64,000 nt of DNA, from positions 636,501 through 700,500 of the forward strand of contig JADJXG010000001.1 of NCBI GenBank assembly GCA_016715965.1, in the 5' to 3' direction. Position 1 is the first letter of the stretch, and every line of letters begins with the position of its first letter. This DNA comes from Saprospiraceae bacterium (GTDB lineage: Bacteria; Bacteroidota; Bacteroidia; Chitinophagales; Saprospiraceae). The translations under genes and the position numbers were made by a program. The notes beneath the pieces are model-generated. The model saw only the letters and a list, made by a program, of their open reading frames with translations. It did no database searches and had not been told where the DNA came from. Of this stretch, positions 17,574 to 27,200 are shown piece after piece.

Positions 17574-18184
17574 ACTGGAAAATGAATTTCTTGTGGATTG
17601 GATTCGAAACACTTGAATGACCTCCGGTGGTGAGGACTCAGTCCAAAAAGCTTTATGGCCTCCCGGTGAAAGGCGGTGGGGTAACCCTTGTTTTCATGCC
17701 AGCCATATCCTTCGTATTCACGATGTAAGTCAATCATGATGGCATCGCGGTAAGTTTTTGCCAGAATGGAAGCCGCAGCAATGGATTGATAGATGCCGTC
17801 CCCCCTGACAATGGCCATTTGTGGAATGTGGCTGATCGGTATTGGTTTGTTTCCATCCACTAGCACCAAGGCGGGCATCGGAGACAATTGTTGAACACAA
17901 AGAGCCATTGCCCGAAGACTGGCCTGGAGAATATTGTAGTGATCAATCTCCTGTGGGGATTGAGTTTGGACGGACCAGGATTTTGCCTTTTCCAAAATCT
18001 CATCCCTTAAGCTTAATCTTTGATTTTCAGTTAGTTTTTTACTATCCTGCAAATTTTTAATGGGTCTGTCCGGATCCAATATGACCGCAGCGGCAACGAC
18101 CGGACCGGCAAGGCACCCTCGTCCGGCTTCATCACAACCAGCTTCATATTGATTTTTTTTATAATATGATCTTAATTTATTCAC
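17570..18184 (-). CDS. rnhB: Ribonuclease HII
   Basis: 204 residues, the usual length. Cleaves the RNA strand of RNA-DNA hybrids, including single ribonucleotides in DNA. The catalytic motif AGCDEAGRGCLAGPVVAAA near residue 15 provides the Asp-Glu pair, LVDGNKP gives the third acidic residue, and AAASILAKTYRD the fourth region. DSKKLTENQR is also typical. It runs divergently from the carboxypeptidase gene at 18234, with 49 bases between the starts. Confidence 0.93.
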   Translation of the reverse strand: MNKLRSYYKKNQYEAGCDEAGRGCLAGPVVAAAVILDPDRPIKNLQDSKKLTENQRLSLRDEILEKAKSWSVQTQSPQEIDHYNILQASLRAMALCVQQLSPMPALVLVDGNKPIPISHIPQMAIVRGDGIYQSIAAASILAKTYRDAIMIDLHREYEGYGWHENKGYPTAFHREAIKLFGLSPHHRRSFKCFESNPQEIHFPV

Positions 18185-18202
18185 TTATAACGCCAAAAAT
18201 TC

Positions 18203-18210
18203 TATCTTTG
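18203..18210 (+). promoter_or_regulatory. -7 element (TATCTTTG) upstream of the carboxypeptidase gene
   Basis: TATCTTTG fits the Bacteroidetes TAnnTTTG consensus and lies 23 bases before the ATG at 18234. I see no clear -33 TTG at the right distance. It sits in the short divergent gap with rnhB. Confidence 0.4.
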
Positions 18211-18233
18211 CCGGGCAAAATTACGCAATCCCG

Positions 18234-20546
18234 ATGAGGTCTCAACTACTGGTGCTATCCGTATTCTTATTGATTTTTAAGCTCGGTCACTCTCAGACCC
18301 ATTGGCATAAATTGAAGATTCCCCTGCAAGGAAAAACCATTTTGGATCTTCAAAAAACAGGACTTGCCTTTGATCACGGTGTTTATGTACCCGGCGAGAC
18401 CTTTACAGGGGACTTTACCCACGAAGAAATGGAAAAACTGCTGGCGCATGGATTTGTACCAGAAATTGTTCCTTCACGTCTTTTAATCGAACCAAGAACC
18501 GCTGATCCCTGTGATAGCTTTTTGGTAAATCCCCCTGTTTTCAAGATGCCCGCCGAATATCCTTTTGGATCAATGAATGGTTTTCCGACCTTGGTCGAGA
18601 TTTACGAGTCCCTTGATTTGATGGCAGAGCTGTATCCTCATCTCGTGCTTTCCAAAAAGAGAATCGGCAATTTTCTGACCCAGGAAGGCAGACCTATTTA
18701 CTACGTCAAAATTTCTGACAATCCGGAATTGGATGAGCAGGAACCCGAAATTCTCTATACTGCACTGCACCATGCCAGAGAACCCCTGAGCATGTCACAG
18801 ATGCTTTTTTACATGTGGTATTTGCTTGAAAACTACAATAAGGATCCCGAAATCAAAAGGTTGGTCAACAGCAGAGCCATGTATTTTATACCCTGTGTCA
18901 ATCCGGATGGTTATTACTACAATCAGGAGACCAATCCAAGAGGAAATGGATTTTGGAGAAAAAACCGAAAAAGCCTCACCGAAGGAATTGGGGTGGATCT
19001 CAATCGAAATTACGGATACCAATGGGGAATTAATGACATCGGCTCATCTCCGGATGTGGATTCGGAAGTATTCAGAGGACTCAATCCATTTTCTGAAATA
19101 GAAACCCAGGCCGTAAAAGCATTTTGCGAAAGCAGGCGATTTAAAATTGCCATGAATTACCACTCCCATGGAGATATTTTAATTGTTCCCTGGGGATACA
19201 GCAATCTGCCGACACGGGATTCAACCGCCTACATGGCGATTGCCCAACAACTCACCCGTTACAATCAATTTAAAGTAGGCACCACATTTAATACCCTGAA
19301 TTACGAGGTCAACGGTGTCTCAGACGATTGGATGTACGGAACCCTTGGAATATTCTCTTTTACGCCTGAAGTGGGATACGCATTTTGGCCGGATCGCAAA
19401 GACATTACCTGGCTCAATGAATCTACCCAATACATGAACCTGATGTCTGCCTGGAATGCAGGTGCCTGTGCCCAGATGAAAGATTTAGGTCAGACTGCAT
19501 TGGAAGAAAGAGATGGCAATCTGGAGATTTTGATCAGCCGAACCGGTTTGGAAGACCAGGCCATCAAATTATCTGCTTCCATTGATCAGGCCCATCTTTT
19601 TACCCTGGATTTACCTTCAGCATTTCATGTCGGAGCTGGATCTCATACCGTATTGAAGATTCCCTTCACTTTGTCCAGTCAAATAAAATATGGTGATCAA
19701 ATCAACATTGAACTGACTTTGCAAACCGGTGATTACATTCATCAAATTCAGTTGAGTAAAATTTATTTGGGAAGACCCATCTGGGAAGAAGATTGTCTGG
19801 ACACCGATCAGTGGATTTCATCTGGGGGAGTTTTAGCGGCAACCAGCGAAAGTTTTACTTCAGAGCCTTCTAGTTTTACTGATTCTCCTCATTCGATGGT
19901 GATCGGTTCCGGAGAAATTAAAATGCGGACCAAAAATATTCTGGATTTGACCACTGCAAGAGATGCTAAACTGAGTTTTAGAGCCAAATGGGATCTGGAC
20001 AAAGAAGTAGATTTCGCACAGATCAAGATATCGGAAGACGGTGTAAGTTTTATTCCCTTATGCGGTCAGTACACTGTGCTCGGATCGGCTTTTCAGGATT
20101 TGGACAAACCGGTTTATACGGGACGTCAAAGCGATTGGATTTCGGAATGGCTCGATCTAAAACCATGGCTCGGCAAAAAAATATACCTTCAGTTGTTTGT
20201 CGCCACCAATTACAGTGAACAGGATCGGGATGGTTTTTACATCGACGATATTCGGGTCTATTCAGACCTCATCAATTCTTCAGAAGATAAAATCCATCCT
20301 GAAGAATTTTCGCTTAAAATTTATCCGCAACCTGCAGAAGACCACATCCAGCTTGTCGGTGATATCCATGCGGAAGATGAAATTTTTCTCATTGATTTGG
20401 GAGGAAACAAGTCTAAACTTTGGAAGCAGAATCAAAGTGAAAATGGGCTGCTCGTCAAGCTTCCAGCGTTAAATACAGGACTTTATTTTATACAATTGAT
20501 CCGATCAGACGGAAAAAGTCTGATCCAAAAATTGACAATCCGATAA
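18234..20546 (+). CDS. Secreted M14 zinc carboxypeptidase with type A T9SS signal
   Basis: 770 residues. A signal peptide (LLVLSVFLLIFKLGHSQ) and ~100-residue propeptide-like region lead into an M14 peptidase domain: zinc ligands in ALHHAREPLS near residue 178, substrate-binding NPRGNGFWRKNR and VDLNRNYGYQWG, the third zinc ligand in NYHSHGDIL, and the general base Glu in FTPEVGYAFWP near residue 373. A beta-sandwich module with an IYIDDIRVYSD-like (here FYIDDIRVYSD) end follows. The last ~75 residues (KIYPQPAEDHIQL ... GLYFIQLIRSDGKSL) are a type A T9SS sorting domain. The enzyme should be exported and attached at the cell surface or released, trimming C-terminal residues from peptides. Confidence 0.92.
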   Translation: MRSQLLVLSVFLLIFKLGHSQTHWHKLKIPLQGKTILDLQKTGLAFDHGVYVPGETFTGDFTHEEMEKLLAHGFVPEIVPSRLLIEPRTADPCDSFLVNPPVFKMPAEYPFGSMNGFPTLVEIYESLDLMAELYPHLVLSKKRIGNFLTQEGRPIYYVKISDNPELDEQEPEILYTALHHAREPLSMSQMLFYMWYLLENYNKDPEIKRLVNSRAMYFIPCVNPDGYYYNQETNPRGNGFWRKNRKSLTEGIGVDLNRNYGYQWGINDIGSSPDVDSEVFRGLNPFSEIETQAVKAFCESRRFKIAMNYHSHGDILIVPWGYSNLPTRDSTAYMAIAQQLTRYNQFKVGTTFNTLNYEVNGVSDDWMYGTLGIFSFTPEVGYAFWPDRKDITWLNESTQYMNLMSAWNAGACAQMKDLGQTALEERDGNLEILISRTGLEDQAIKLSASIDQAHLFTLDLPSAFHVGAGSHTVLKIPFTLSSQIKYGDQINIELTLQTGDYIHQIQLSKIYLGRPIWEEDCLDTDQWISSGGVLAATSESFTSEPSSFTDSPHSMVIGSGEIKMRTKNILDLTTARDAKLSFRAKWDLDKEVDFAQIKISEDGVSFIPLCGQYTVLGSAFQDLDKPVYTGRQSDWISEWLDLKPWLGKKIYLQLFVATNYSEQDRDGFYIDDIRVYSDLINSSEDKIHPEEFSLKIYPQPAEDHIQLVGDIHAEDEIFLIDLGGNKSKLWKQNQSENGLLVKLPALNTGLYFIQLIRSDGKSLIQKLTIR

Positions 20547-20548
20547 AC

Positions 20549-22081
20549 ATGAATATTTCACAATATTTGAGCGCTCTGGGACTCCAATCCAAAGAGGCAG
20601 GAAGCTGGTCATCCACAGTACTTGGATCCAATTCATCTGCATTGATAGAAAGCTTTTCTCCGGTGGATGGACAAAAGATTGGGGAAGTGGAAATCACATC
20701 CAGACAAGAATACGATCGTTTGGTGGAGGAAGCGCATTTGTCCTTCCTCTCCTGGAGAAAAATACCTGCGCCTAAAAGAGGTGAATTTGTCAGATTGTTG
20801 GGCAATAAACTGAGAGAAAATAAAGAGTCACTCGGCGCCCTGGTCTCATACGAAATGGGAAAATCCTATCAGGAAGGACTTGGAGAAGTGCAAGAAATGA
20901 TCGATATCTGTGATTTTGCAGTCGGATTAAGCCGGCAGTTGTATGGCCTTACCATGCATTCAGAAAGACCGGATCACCGGATGTATGAGCAATGGCATCC
21001 ACTCGGTGTGGTAGGTGTCATTTCTGCTTTCAATTTTCCGGTCGCAGTCTGGTCATGGAATGCGGCTTTGGCATGGGTTTGTGGAAACACCGTGATTTGG
21101 AAACCATCCGAGAAAACACCCCTTTGCGGAATTGCTGTACAGAAGATGACTGCAGAACTAATCCGCGAACAAAATCTACCTTCCGGCTTGTCCATTTTGG
21201 TAAATGGATCAGCAGAAGTTGGACAATGGATTTGCAAAGACCACAGAATACCCTTGGTTTCAGCCACCGGATCTACGCGCATGGGTAAGTCTGTTGGAAT
21301 GACCGTCGCTGAAAGATTTGGAAAAAGTATCTTAGAACTCGGCGGCAACAATGCCATCATCATCAGCCCATCTGCCAACCTCCGGCAAGTTTTACCTGCA
21401 ATCGTTTTTGGAGCAGTAGGCACTGCAGGACAACGCTGTACTTCGACGCGAAGATTGATCATCCATGAATCCGTGTACGATCAGGTTTGCGTTGTATTAA
21501 AACAGGCATACAGTCAACTGCGAATTGGAAATCCCTTGGACGAATCCAATCATGTTGGGCCTTTGATTGACCAGGATGCCGTCAGATTGTATCTGGAGTC
21601 GGTTCAAAAAATCAAAGAACAGGGAGGAAGTTTTTTGATTGAAGCTGCAGTCCTTCAAGGTCCGGAATATTCAAGTGGTTGTTATGTACAGCCCTGTATT
21701 GCAGAGGTCCGCACCGATATGCCAATCGTCCGTCATGAAACTTTTGCACCGATTCTCTATCTGCTTAAATATAAAGATCTTGATGATGCCATCAGGATTC
21801 AGAACGAGGTGCCACAGGGATTGTCTTCGGCCATCATGACAGAAAGTCTAAAAGAAGCTGAAAAATTTTTGTCCCATGAGGGATCAGATTGCGGCATAGC
21901 GAATGTCAACATCGGCACTTCCGGTGCTGAAATCGGTGGCGCTTTTGGCGGAGAAAAAGAAACGGGAGGAGGAAGAGAGTCAGGATCTGATGCCTGGAAA
22001 GCTTATATGAGGCGTCAGACAAATACAATCAGCTATAGCGACAAACCGACTTTGGCGCAAGGGATTAAATTTGAATTTTAA
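20549..22081 (+). CDS. ALDH7-type aldehyde dehydrogenase (aminoadipate semialdehyde dehydrogenase-like)
   Basis: 510 residues, cytoplasmic NAD-dependent aldehyde oxidation. The catalytic Glu is in ILELGGNNAIII (about residue 263) and the nucleophilic Cys in GTAGQRCTSTRRLIIHE (about residue 297). ELGGNNA and the TSTRRL string after the Cys are characteristic of the ALDH7 (antiquitin) group, which oxidises alpha-aminoadipate semialdehyde/piperideine-6-carboxylate in lysine breakdown. That substrate is therefore likely but not proven. The ATG is two bases after the stop of the carboxypeptidase gene, so they may share a transcript although they act in different compartments. Confidence 0.88.
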   Translation: MNISQYLSALGLQSKEAGSWSSTVLGSNSSALIESFSPVDGQKIGEVEITSRQEYDRLVEEAHLSFLSWRKIPAPKRGEFVRLLGNKLRENKESLGALVSYEMGKSYQEGLGEVQEMIDICDFAVGLSRQLYGLTMHSERPDHRMYEQWHPLGVVGVISAFNFPVAVWSWNAALAWVCGNTVIWKPSEKTPLCGIAVQKMTAELIREQNLPSGLSILVNGSAEVGQWICKDHRIPLVSATGSTRMGKSVGMTVAERFGKSILELGGNNAIIISPSANLRQVLPAIVFGAVGTAGQRCTSTRRLIIHESVYDQVCVVLKQAYSQLRIGNPLDESNHVGPLIDQDAVRLYLESVQKIKEQGGSFLIEAAVLQGPEYSSGCYVQPCIAEVRTDMPIVRHETFAPILYLLKYKDLDDAIRIQNEVPQGLSSAIMTESLKEAEKFLSHEGSDCGIANVNIGTSGAEIGGAFGGEKETGGGRESGSDAWKAYMRRQTNTISYSDKPTLAQGIKFEF

Positions 22082-22199
22082 AAAATAAAATCTTGAATAT
22101 CTAAGAGGATAAATGGCACTACAATTTCGGGGATGACATTCTCGTTTTAAGATTTACTTAATTTCTCTTGACAACATTTATCATCCATAGCGAATGCTT

Positions 22200-22207
22200 T
22201 ACCTTTG
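22200..22207 (+). promoter_or_regulatory. -7 element (TACCTTTG) for the lipoprotein gene
   Basis: TACCTTTG matches TAnnTTTG and lies 19 bases before ATG 22227. An alternative ATG at 22194 is upstream of this element and would not be in the transcript, which supports the start at 22227. Confidence 0.5.
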
Positions 22208-22226
22208 TTTTAAAATAATACAAAAT

Positions 22227-22856
22227 ATGAAAATCAATCTGCATTTTACATTGGTCTCCGTTGTTATTTTGCTTGCAAGTTGCGCTAGAATTTACAAAAG
22301 TCCGCAATTGGAATCAAGTGTTGCCTCCCATAGAATCGTTGCCATTGCTCCACCAAAAGTTTCCATTGCGGCACAAAAGAAAGTGGATGCTGGAGCACTT
22401 AAAGAACAACAAAAAACAGAATCAAACAATTTTCATCAGGAAATTTCGAATTGGATGCTCAAACGCAAAATGCAGGGCAGAATTTCTGTCAATGTTTTGG
22501 ACATCGAAACTACCCAAGTCAAATTACAAAAAGCTGGTCATTATGGCAGCAACCCATTAACTCCTGACGAGATCTGTGAATTGTTGGAAGTGGATGCGCT
22601 CATCACTTCCAATTTTGCCTTGTCCAAGCCGATGTCCGAAGGAGGCGCCATCGCACTCGGACTTTTGGTGGGAGTCTGGGGCTCGACCAATGAAGCAGAT
22701 GTAACGCTCGGTATTTATGATAGAAAAACCAAATCAGTGGTCTGGAATTTTGAGCATACCGTTTCAGGTTCTGTGGGTAGTTCTCCTGCCCGATTGGTTG
22801 AGAATTTGATGAGCTACGCAAGTCGGAAGTTGCCCTACAGGACGAAGGGTAAGTAG
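22227..22856 (+). CDS. Lipoprotein, unknown function
   Basis: 209 residues starting MKINLHFTLVSVVILLASC; LASC is a good lipobox, so the mature protein should be lipid-anchored. The body has VASHRIVAIAPPKVSIAAQKK and a Gly-rich stretch GGAIALGLLVGVWGSTNEADV, then a beta strand pair (LGIYDRKTKSVVWNFEH). This layout is seen in conserved Bacteroidota lipoproteins of unknown role; I do not recognise a named family. No partner is evident: ALDH7 lies upstream and a 690-base gene-free region follows. Confidence 0.75.
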   Translation: MKINLHFTLVSVVILLASCARIYKSPQLESSVASHRIVAIAPPKVSIAAQKKVDAGALKEQQKTESNNFHQEISNWMLKRKMQGRISVNVLDIETTQVKLQKAGHYGSNPLTPDEICELLEVDALITSNFALSKPMSEGGAIALGLLVGVWGSTNEADVTLGIYDRKTKSVVWNFEHTVSGSVGSSPARLVENLMSYASRKLPYRTKGK

Positions 22857-23404
22857 TCGATTGGAGAATTAGTCGCGTGCCCCCAACGCAGTAGGTGGGA
22901 TTAGTCAATTTGGAAATCGAAGATGACGCCAACGGCGTTATGTAAAAACCGAAGGGACGCTAAAGCGTCCTAATCTCCGCGAAGGGTACGCTTTCAGCGT
23001 CTATTAGAGAATATAATATATAGTAAGGACGCAGAGATACCGCCATTGGCGCCATAAATTATGCAAAAGGAATTAAGAAAAAACTTTGAATTATACTTGA
23101 GCAAATATTCCTTAATTATAAGCCGGGAATTTCTTCGCAAATGGTTTAAATTGGTTTAGAGCGGCCTGATTCAATACATTTATTATCTGCCAGGTTGTTT
23201 AGCAGGCCAGGCATATTTTTAAGTTGAGCTTCCGCTCTTAATCCTCAACCGAACCAGCTCTAAACCAAACCTTGAAAAGTCCTCTTGGAAAAATACCCAA
23301 CTAGAAAAGAGCAGAAACAAAGAACTTTGTGTAGGGTCAAGTACCCCACCGAAAATAATTCAAAAATTCAACTACTTTAGCAAACTCCATATAACTTTTG
23401 TTCT
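22857..23404. repeat. Gene-free region with short palindromes and a nested inverted repeat
   Basis: No gene is visible. 22926-23000 holds three short palindromes: ACGCCAACGGCGT (22926-22938), GGACGCTAAAGCGTCC (22955-22970) and ACGCTTTCAGCGT (22988-23000). Further on, a perfect 12-base inverted repeat TTGGTTTAGAGC (23151-23162) / GCTCTAAACCAA (23257-23268) encloses two smaller pairings, GGCCTG (23163-23168)/CAGGCC (23203-23208) and GTTGAG (23223-23228)/CTCAAC (23244-23249). This would fold as a three-way junction. It could be a small mobile element (MITE-like) or a structured RNA; the sequence alone does not decide. Confidence 0.55.
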
Positions 23405-23432
23405 AAGGGTTTTCACTATTTTACTAGCATTA

Positions 23433-23465
23433 TTGGTAATTTTTTGACAGATTTGATTATCTTTA
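23433..23465 (+). promoter_or_regulatory. Candidate promoter upstream of the 207-residue T9SS protein gene
   Basis: TTG (23433-23435), 22 bases, then TATCTTTA (23458-23465), one mismatch from TAnnTTTG. It lies 15 bases after a copy of the AAGGGTTTTCACT motif (23405-23417) that also occurs twice upstream of the T9SS gene near 57600. Confidence 0.4.
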
Positions 23466-23543
23466 CAGCGAATGACCTCATAAAGGCGTCTATTCAAAAT
23501 GATTGGGCTATTTGAAAAATGATTTGATAAAATCCAAACTAAA

Positions 23544-24167
23544 ATGATGTTACACCATTACAAATACAATTTAAATTATTCTTTTCAAAATGTAATACAC
23601 ACAATTTGCCCACCTAAGCCTTGCCCCACTGGCAGTGATTGTGAGCTGGAAGTTTATGTTAAAGAATATATTTGCGACGATGGTGAATTTTCAGTTGAAA
23701 TAGATGTACAAAATTCAAATTCAGCTAATCTTTGTTACAGAGTTCAAGGTGGTGCTAATTATCAGGGTTCATTGACTTCATTTCTCTTAGGACCATATAC
23801 TGATGACATTTTTTTAACAATTTATCTCTGTAATACTCCAACATGTTACAAGCGTATATTTATTCCTTATTTGGATTGTGATGAAGATGATTTTCAAGGT
23901 GGCGGTTCGTCTAGAGTAAGTAATAGTTTAAATGATTTTGAATTGAGAATCATTCCAAATCCAATAAAAAATGGGGAAATTAACATAGAATCAAAAATGA
24001 AATTTACGGAATTTGAAATCTATAATATCACAAATCAATTAATTCAAAAAGCTTCATTTTCTGGGCCTTATTACCGCTTTTCAGCTGATCTAAGTCCAGG
24101 AGTATATTTTTTAAATTACAAGAATTTCCAAGGAGAATCTAGAACTGTAAAATTCTTTCAACAATAG
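23544..24167 (+). CDS. Short T9SS type A protein, unknown function, no clear signal peptide
   Basis: 207 residues. The N-terminal part is Cys-rich (ICPPKPCPTGSDCEL, YICDDGEF, LCYRVQGG, CNTPTCYKR), suggesting a small disulphide-bonded beta domain. The last ~75 residues (LRIIPNPIKNGEINI ... LSPGVYFLNYKN) are a type A T9SS sorting domain, so the protein is expected at the surface. However no signal peptide is visible at the start (MMLHHYKYNLNYSFQNV), and an in-frame TGA sits seven codons upstream. It may be a remnant that has lost its 5' end. The region is markedly AT-rich, like the 5' half of the next gene. A strong terminator follows. Confidence 0.6.
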   Translation: MMLHHYKYNLNYSFQNVIHTICPPKPCPTGSDCELEVYVKEYICDDGEFSVEIDVQNSNSANLCYRVQGGANYQGSLTSFLLGPYTDDIFLTIYLCNTPTCYKRIFIPYLDCDEDDFQGGGSSRVSNSLNDFELRIIPNPIKNGEINIESKMKFTEFEIYNITNQLIQKASFSGPYYRFSADLSPGVYFLNYKNFQGESRTVKFFQQ

Positions 24168-24175
24168 TTTAATTT

Positions 24176-24216
24176 AAAATAAGCGGATGAAAGAATTCAT
24201 CCGCTTATTTTATTTT
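24176..24216 (+). terminator. Rho-independent terminator
   Basis: AAAATAAGCGGATGAA (24176-24191) pairs perfectly with TTCATCCGCTTATTTT (24196-24211) around an AGAA loop, with a T-rich tail. It closes the 23544-24167 gene. Confidence 0.9.
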
Positions 24217-24251
24217 CCACGCTTTTACCAGATTCTTAAAATGGAATAAAA

Positions 24252-27200
24252 ATGAAAAGCATTCTGAAAATAATTCTAGTTTTCCTCATATTTGGAATCA
24301 GCTCAACTCAAATCTTTTGTCAAGCCTACTTATGCCTTAATGATCGTTTTGACACAACCTTATGCTTTATTATGGAAGTATTTACTTCATCTTCATCAAT
24401 GCTTGAAAAAAAAATTGAAAGTGAAGTATCAATTAGCCCTTATTACATTCCATTTGTTGTTGATTTAGACAATGATTGTATTCCTGAAATTGTGACTAAA
24501 TCATATTTAGCTGATTCTTTATTGATTTTTGATTCTAAAACAGTCAAGATTAAATGGAGTTTCCCAAAATATGTAAGCTATTCAGGAATCTCTAACTTAG
24601 TTTTTGTTGATATCGATAACGATTCTATCCCGGAAATTATCAGTCATCATGGACCTTCTGGTGGAATGTTTCCAACTCCAATTGAGGATAGGCTGATTTG
24701 TTATAAAACTGATGGAACTGTTGTTTGGATATCTGATCAAACATTAAATTTTAATTCTATTAGTAGCGCAAGTATTGGAGTTGCAGATTTCAATCAAGAT
24801 GGAATACCTGAAGTTTATTTAAGTAACAAAATATTCAATGCGACAACTGGGGTTCAAATTTGTGAAGGTGGTAATTTTGGAAATGGTAGAGATTATCAAA
24901 ATAGATTCCATTTCCCAATTTCAATAGCGGCAAATTTGGATAATGATTCATTAAATCTTGAATTGGCTGCTGGATATACTATTTATAAAGTTCTTATAAG
25001 TAATGTGAATGGACTGATCGGAAACCAAATGATTCCAATTAATTTTTCTCTTAATGGGCAATATTTGGATGGGCCTACAAGTATTGCCGATATTAATTCA
25101 GATGGAATATTGGACGTTATTGTTACAGTACCAGGTGATGCAAATAATGCAATTCTGTATGTATACTATTTGGACACTGGAATTCCTAGATTACTTGCTA
25201 GAGCTACTCCTCCAACATCTATTATTGGATCTAGTGGCAATTATATTTCACACGCAACAATTGGTAAGCTCCGAAAAAACAATCTTCCGAGTATTTTATT
25301 AAGCCGCCCAAACCTATTAATTTCTTATAGTTACACTGGATCAAGTCAGCTTCGACAAGATTGGAACTTTGTTACTACTGATACTTCTGGAAGTACTGGA
25401 ATATCTCTTTTTGACTTTCATGGTGATGGCATTCAAGAAATTATCTACCGTGACATGACGAAATTGAAAATTATAAATGGGTCAGGTAATTTACCAATAG
25501 TTTTAAGTCAAGCAGATTGTTTATCACCAACATACAACGAATTTCCTATTGTTGCAAATATAGACAATACCGGAGAAGCAAAAATTTGTGTAATGTGTTC
25601 AAATTCCACCAATTACAGCGATTCAAAACTAACCGTCTTCGGCCCTCCCGATGGCCAGCACTGGGCCCCAGCCCGATCTGTCTGGAATCAATACGCCTAT
25701 AATCCACTCCAGATCAACGACGATCTGACGGTACCTCGCGTGCAAAAGAATCAGGCGACGTATATGGGTGGAAAGTATAACAATTTTATGCAGCAGGAGT
25801 CGCTACTCGATTCCAATGGTTATTACAAAGTTCCTGCAGCATCACTAACAGGACTGATCCACTGTGTGGATTATGATCCCCTGACAAATCGGTTTACAGT
25901 GAGCTTTGATCTGCACAATCGCAGGGATGCCTCCAGGCTCGCGGACAGCGGACTACCGGTGAGCTTTTATGCAAGCAATCCTGAGAATGTCGGTGATACC
26001 CTGGGAGTGTATTATACCGGTCAGGCGATCTTTCCCGGAGATACGCTCAGAGATCTGAGTTTTAGTTTTGTGGCAGACAGCAGCATTCGATCCATTTATC
26101 TGGTGGTGAATACCCGCAGAAATGGAGCCGGGGTTTTTGATTCGACCCACTTCGATCAACCGGAATGCGATTATACCGATAATTTCTATTACACCATCGA
26201 ACTACCACAAATCCGGCGTGATACACAGAATGTCTGCGAGGGATCCGGATATGTGTTCTACGATACCACGATCTACGATGCCGGACGATATCATCACGTT
26301 CAGGAAAATCAAAGCGGCTGCGACAGCCTGATTGTCCTGCTGGATCTCAGCCTCAGCCAAACCATCCATCGCCAGTCAAGTATTGAAGTTTGTGATCAGT
26401 ACAACTGGAATGGAAAGACATTATCTCAGTCAGGAATTTACTCGGATACCTCACTGACTCAATTTGGTTGTGACAGCATCCACAGTCTAAATTTAACGAT
26501 TAATCTTTCTACCAACGAAACTCAAAACATCAGCGCCTGCGATCAATACGATTGGAACGGACAAACTTATACTGCATCAGGAACTTATTCTCATATAGGA
26601 CAAACAGTGCATGGTTGTGACAGCATGGTAAGACTTAATCTCACCATTCACCCTTCCGAAAATATCGAAATATCCCAACAGGCCTGCCATGAGTATTTCT
26701 GGAATGGAAATCATTACACCACATCCGGTAAATACACATTCCAAACCCAATCGCAATACAGTTGCGACAGTACCGTCATTTTAAATCTGACGATAGACAC
26801 CGTCATCCGACAACAAATCTCACATCAGGCCTGCGACAGATATCAGTGGAATGGAAATACCTACACCCAATCCGGAATTTATGCATTTACCGCTTCAACA
26901 CAAAATGGTTGTGACAGCATCGTCAGCTTAAATCTGGAAATTTTGCAATCAAGCAATTCGACTGAAAATGTGAATTCATGCGATGCTTATACCTGGAATG
27001 GAAACACATACACACAAAGCGGAAACTACGAATTCAAAACACAGAATCGCAATGGCTGTGATAGCATCGCAACATTGCAACTGACTATTTTGCAATCCAC
27101 GCAATCTCTTTCTCAGGTTTCTACCTGCGATTTATACAGCTGGAATGGAAATACTTACACCCAATCCGGCAACTACGAATTCAAATCACAAAACAGCGAA

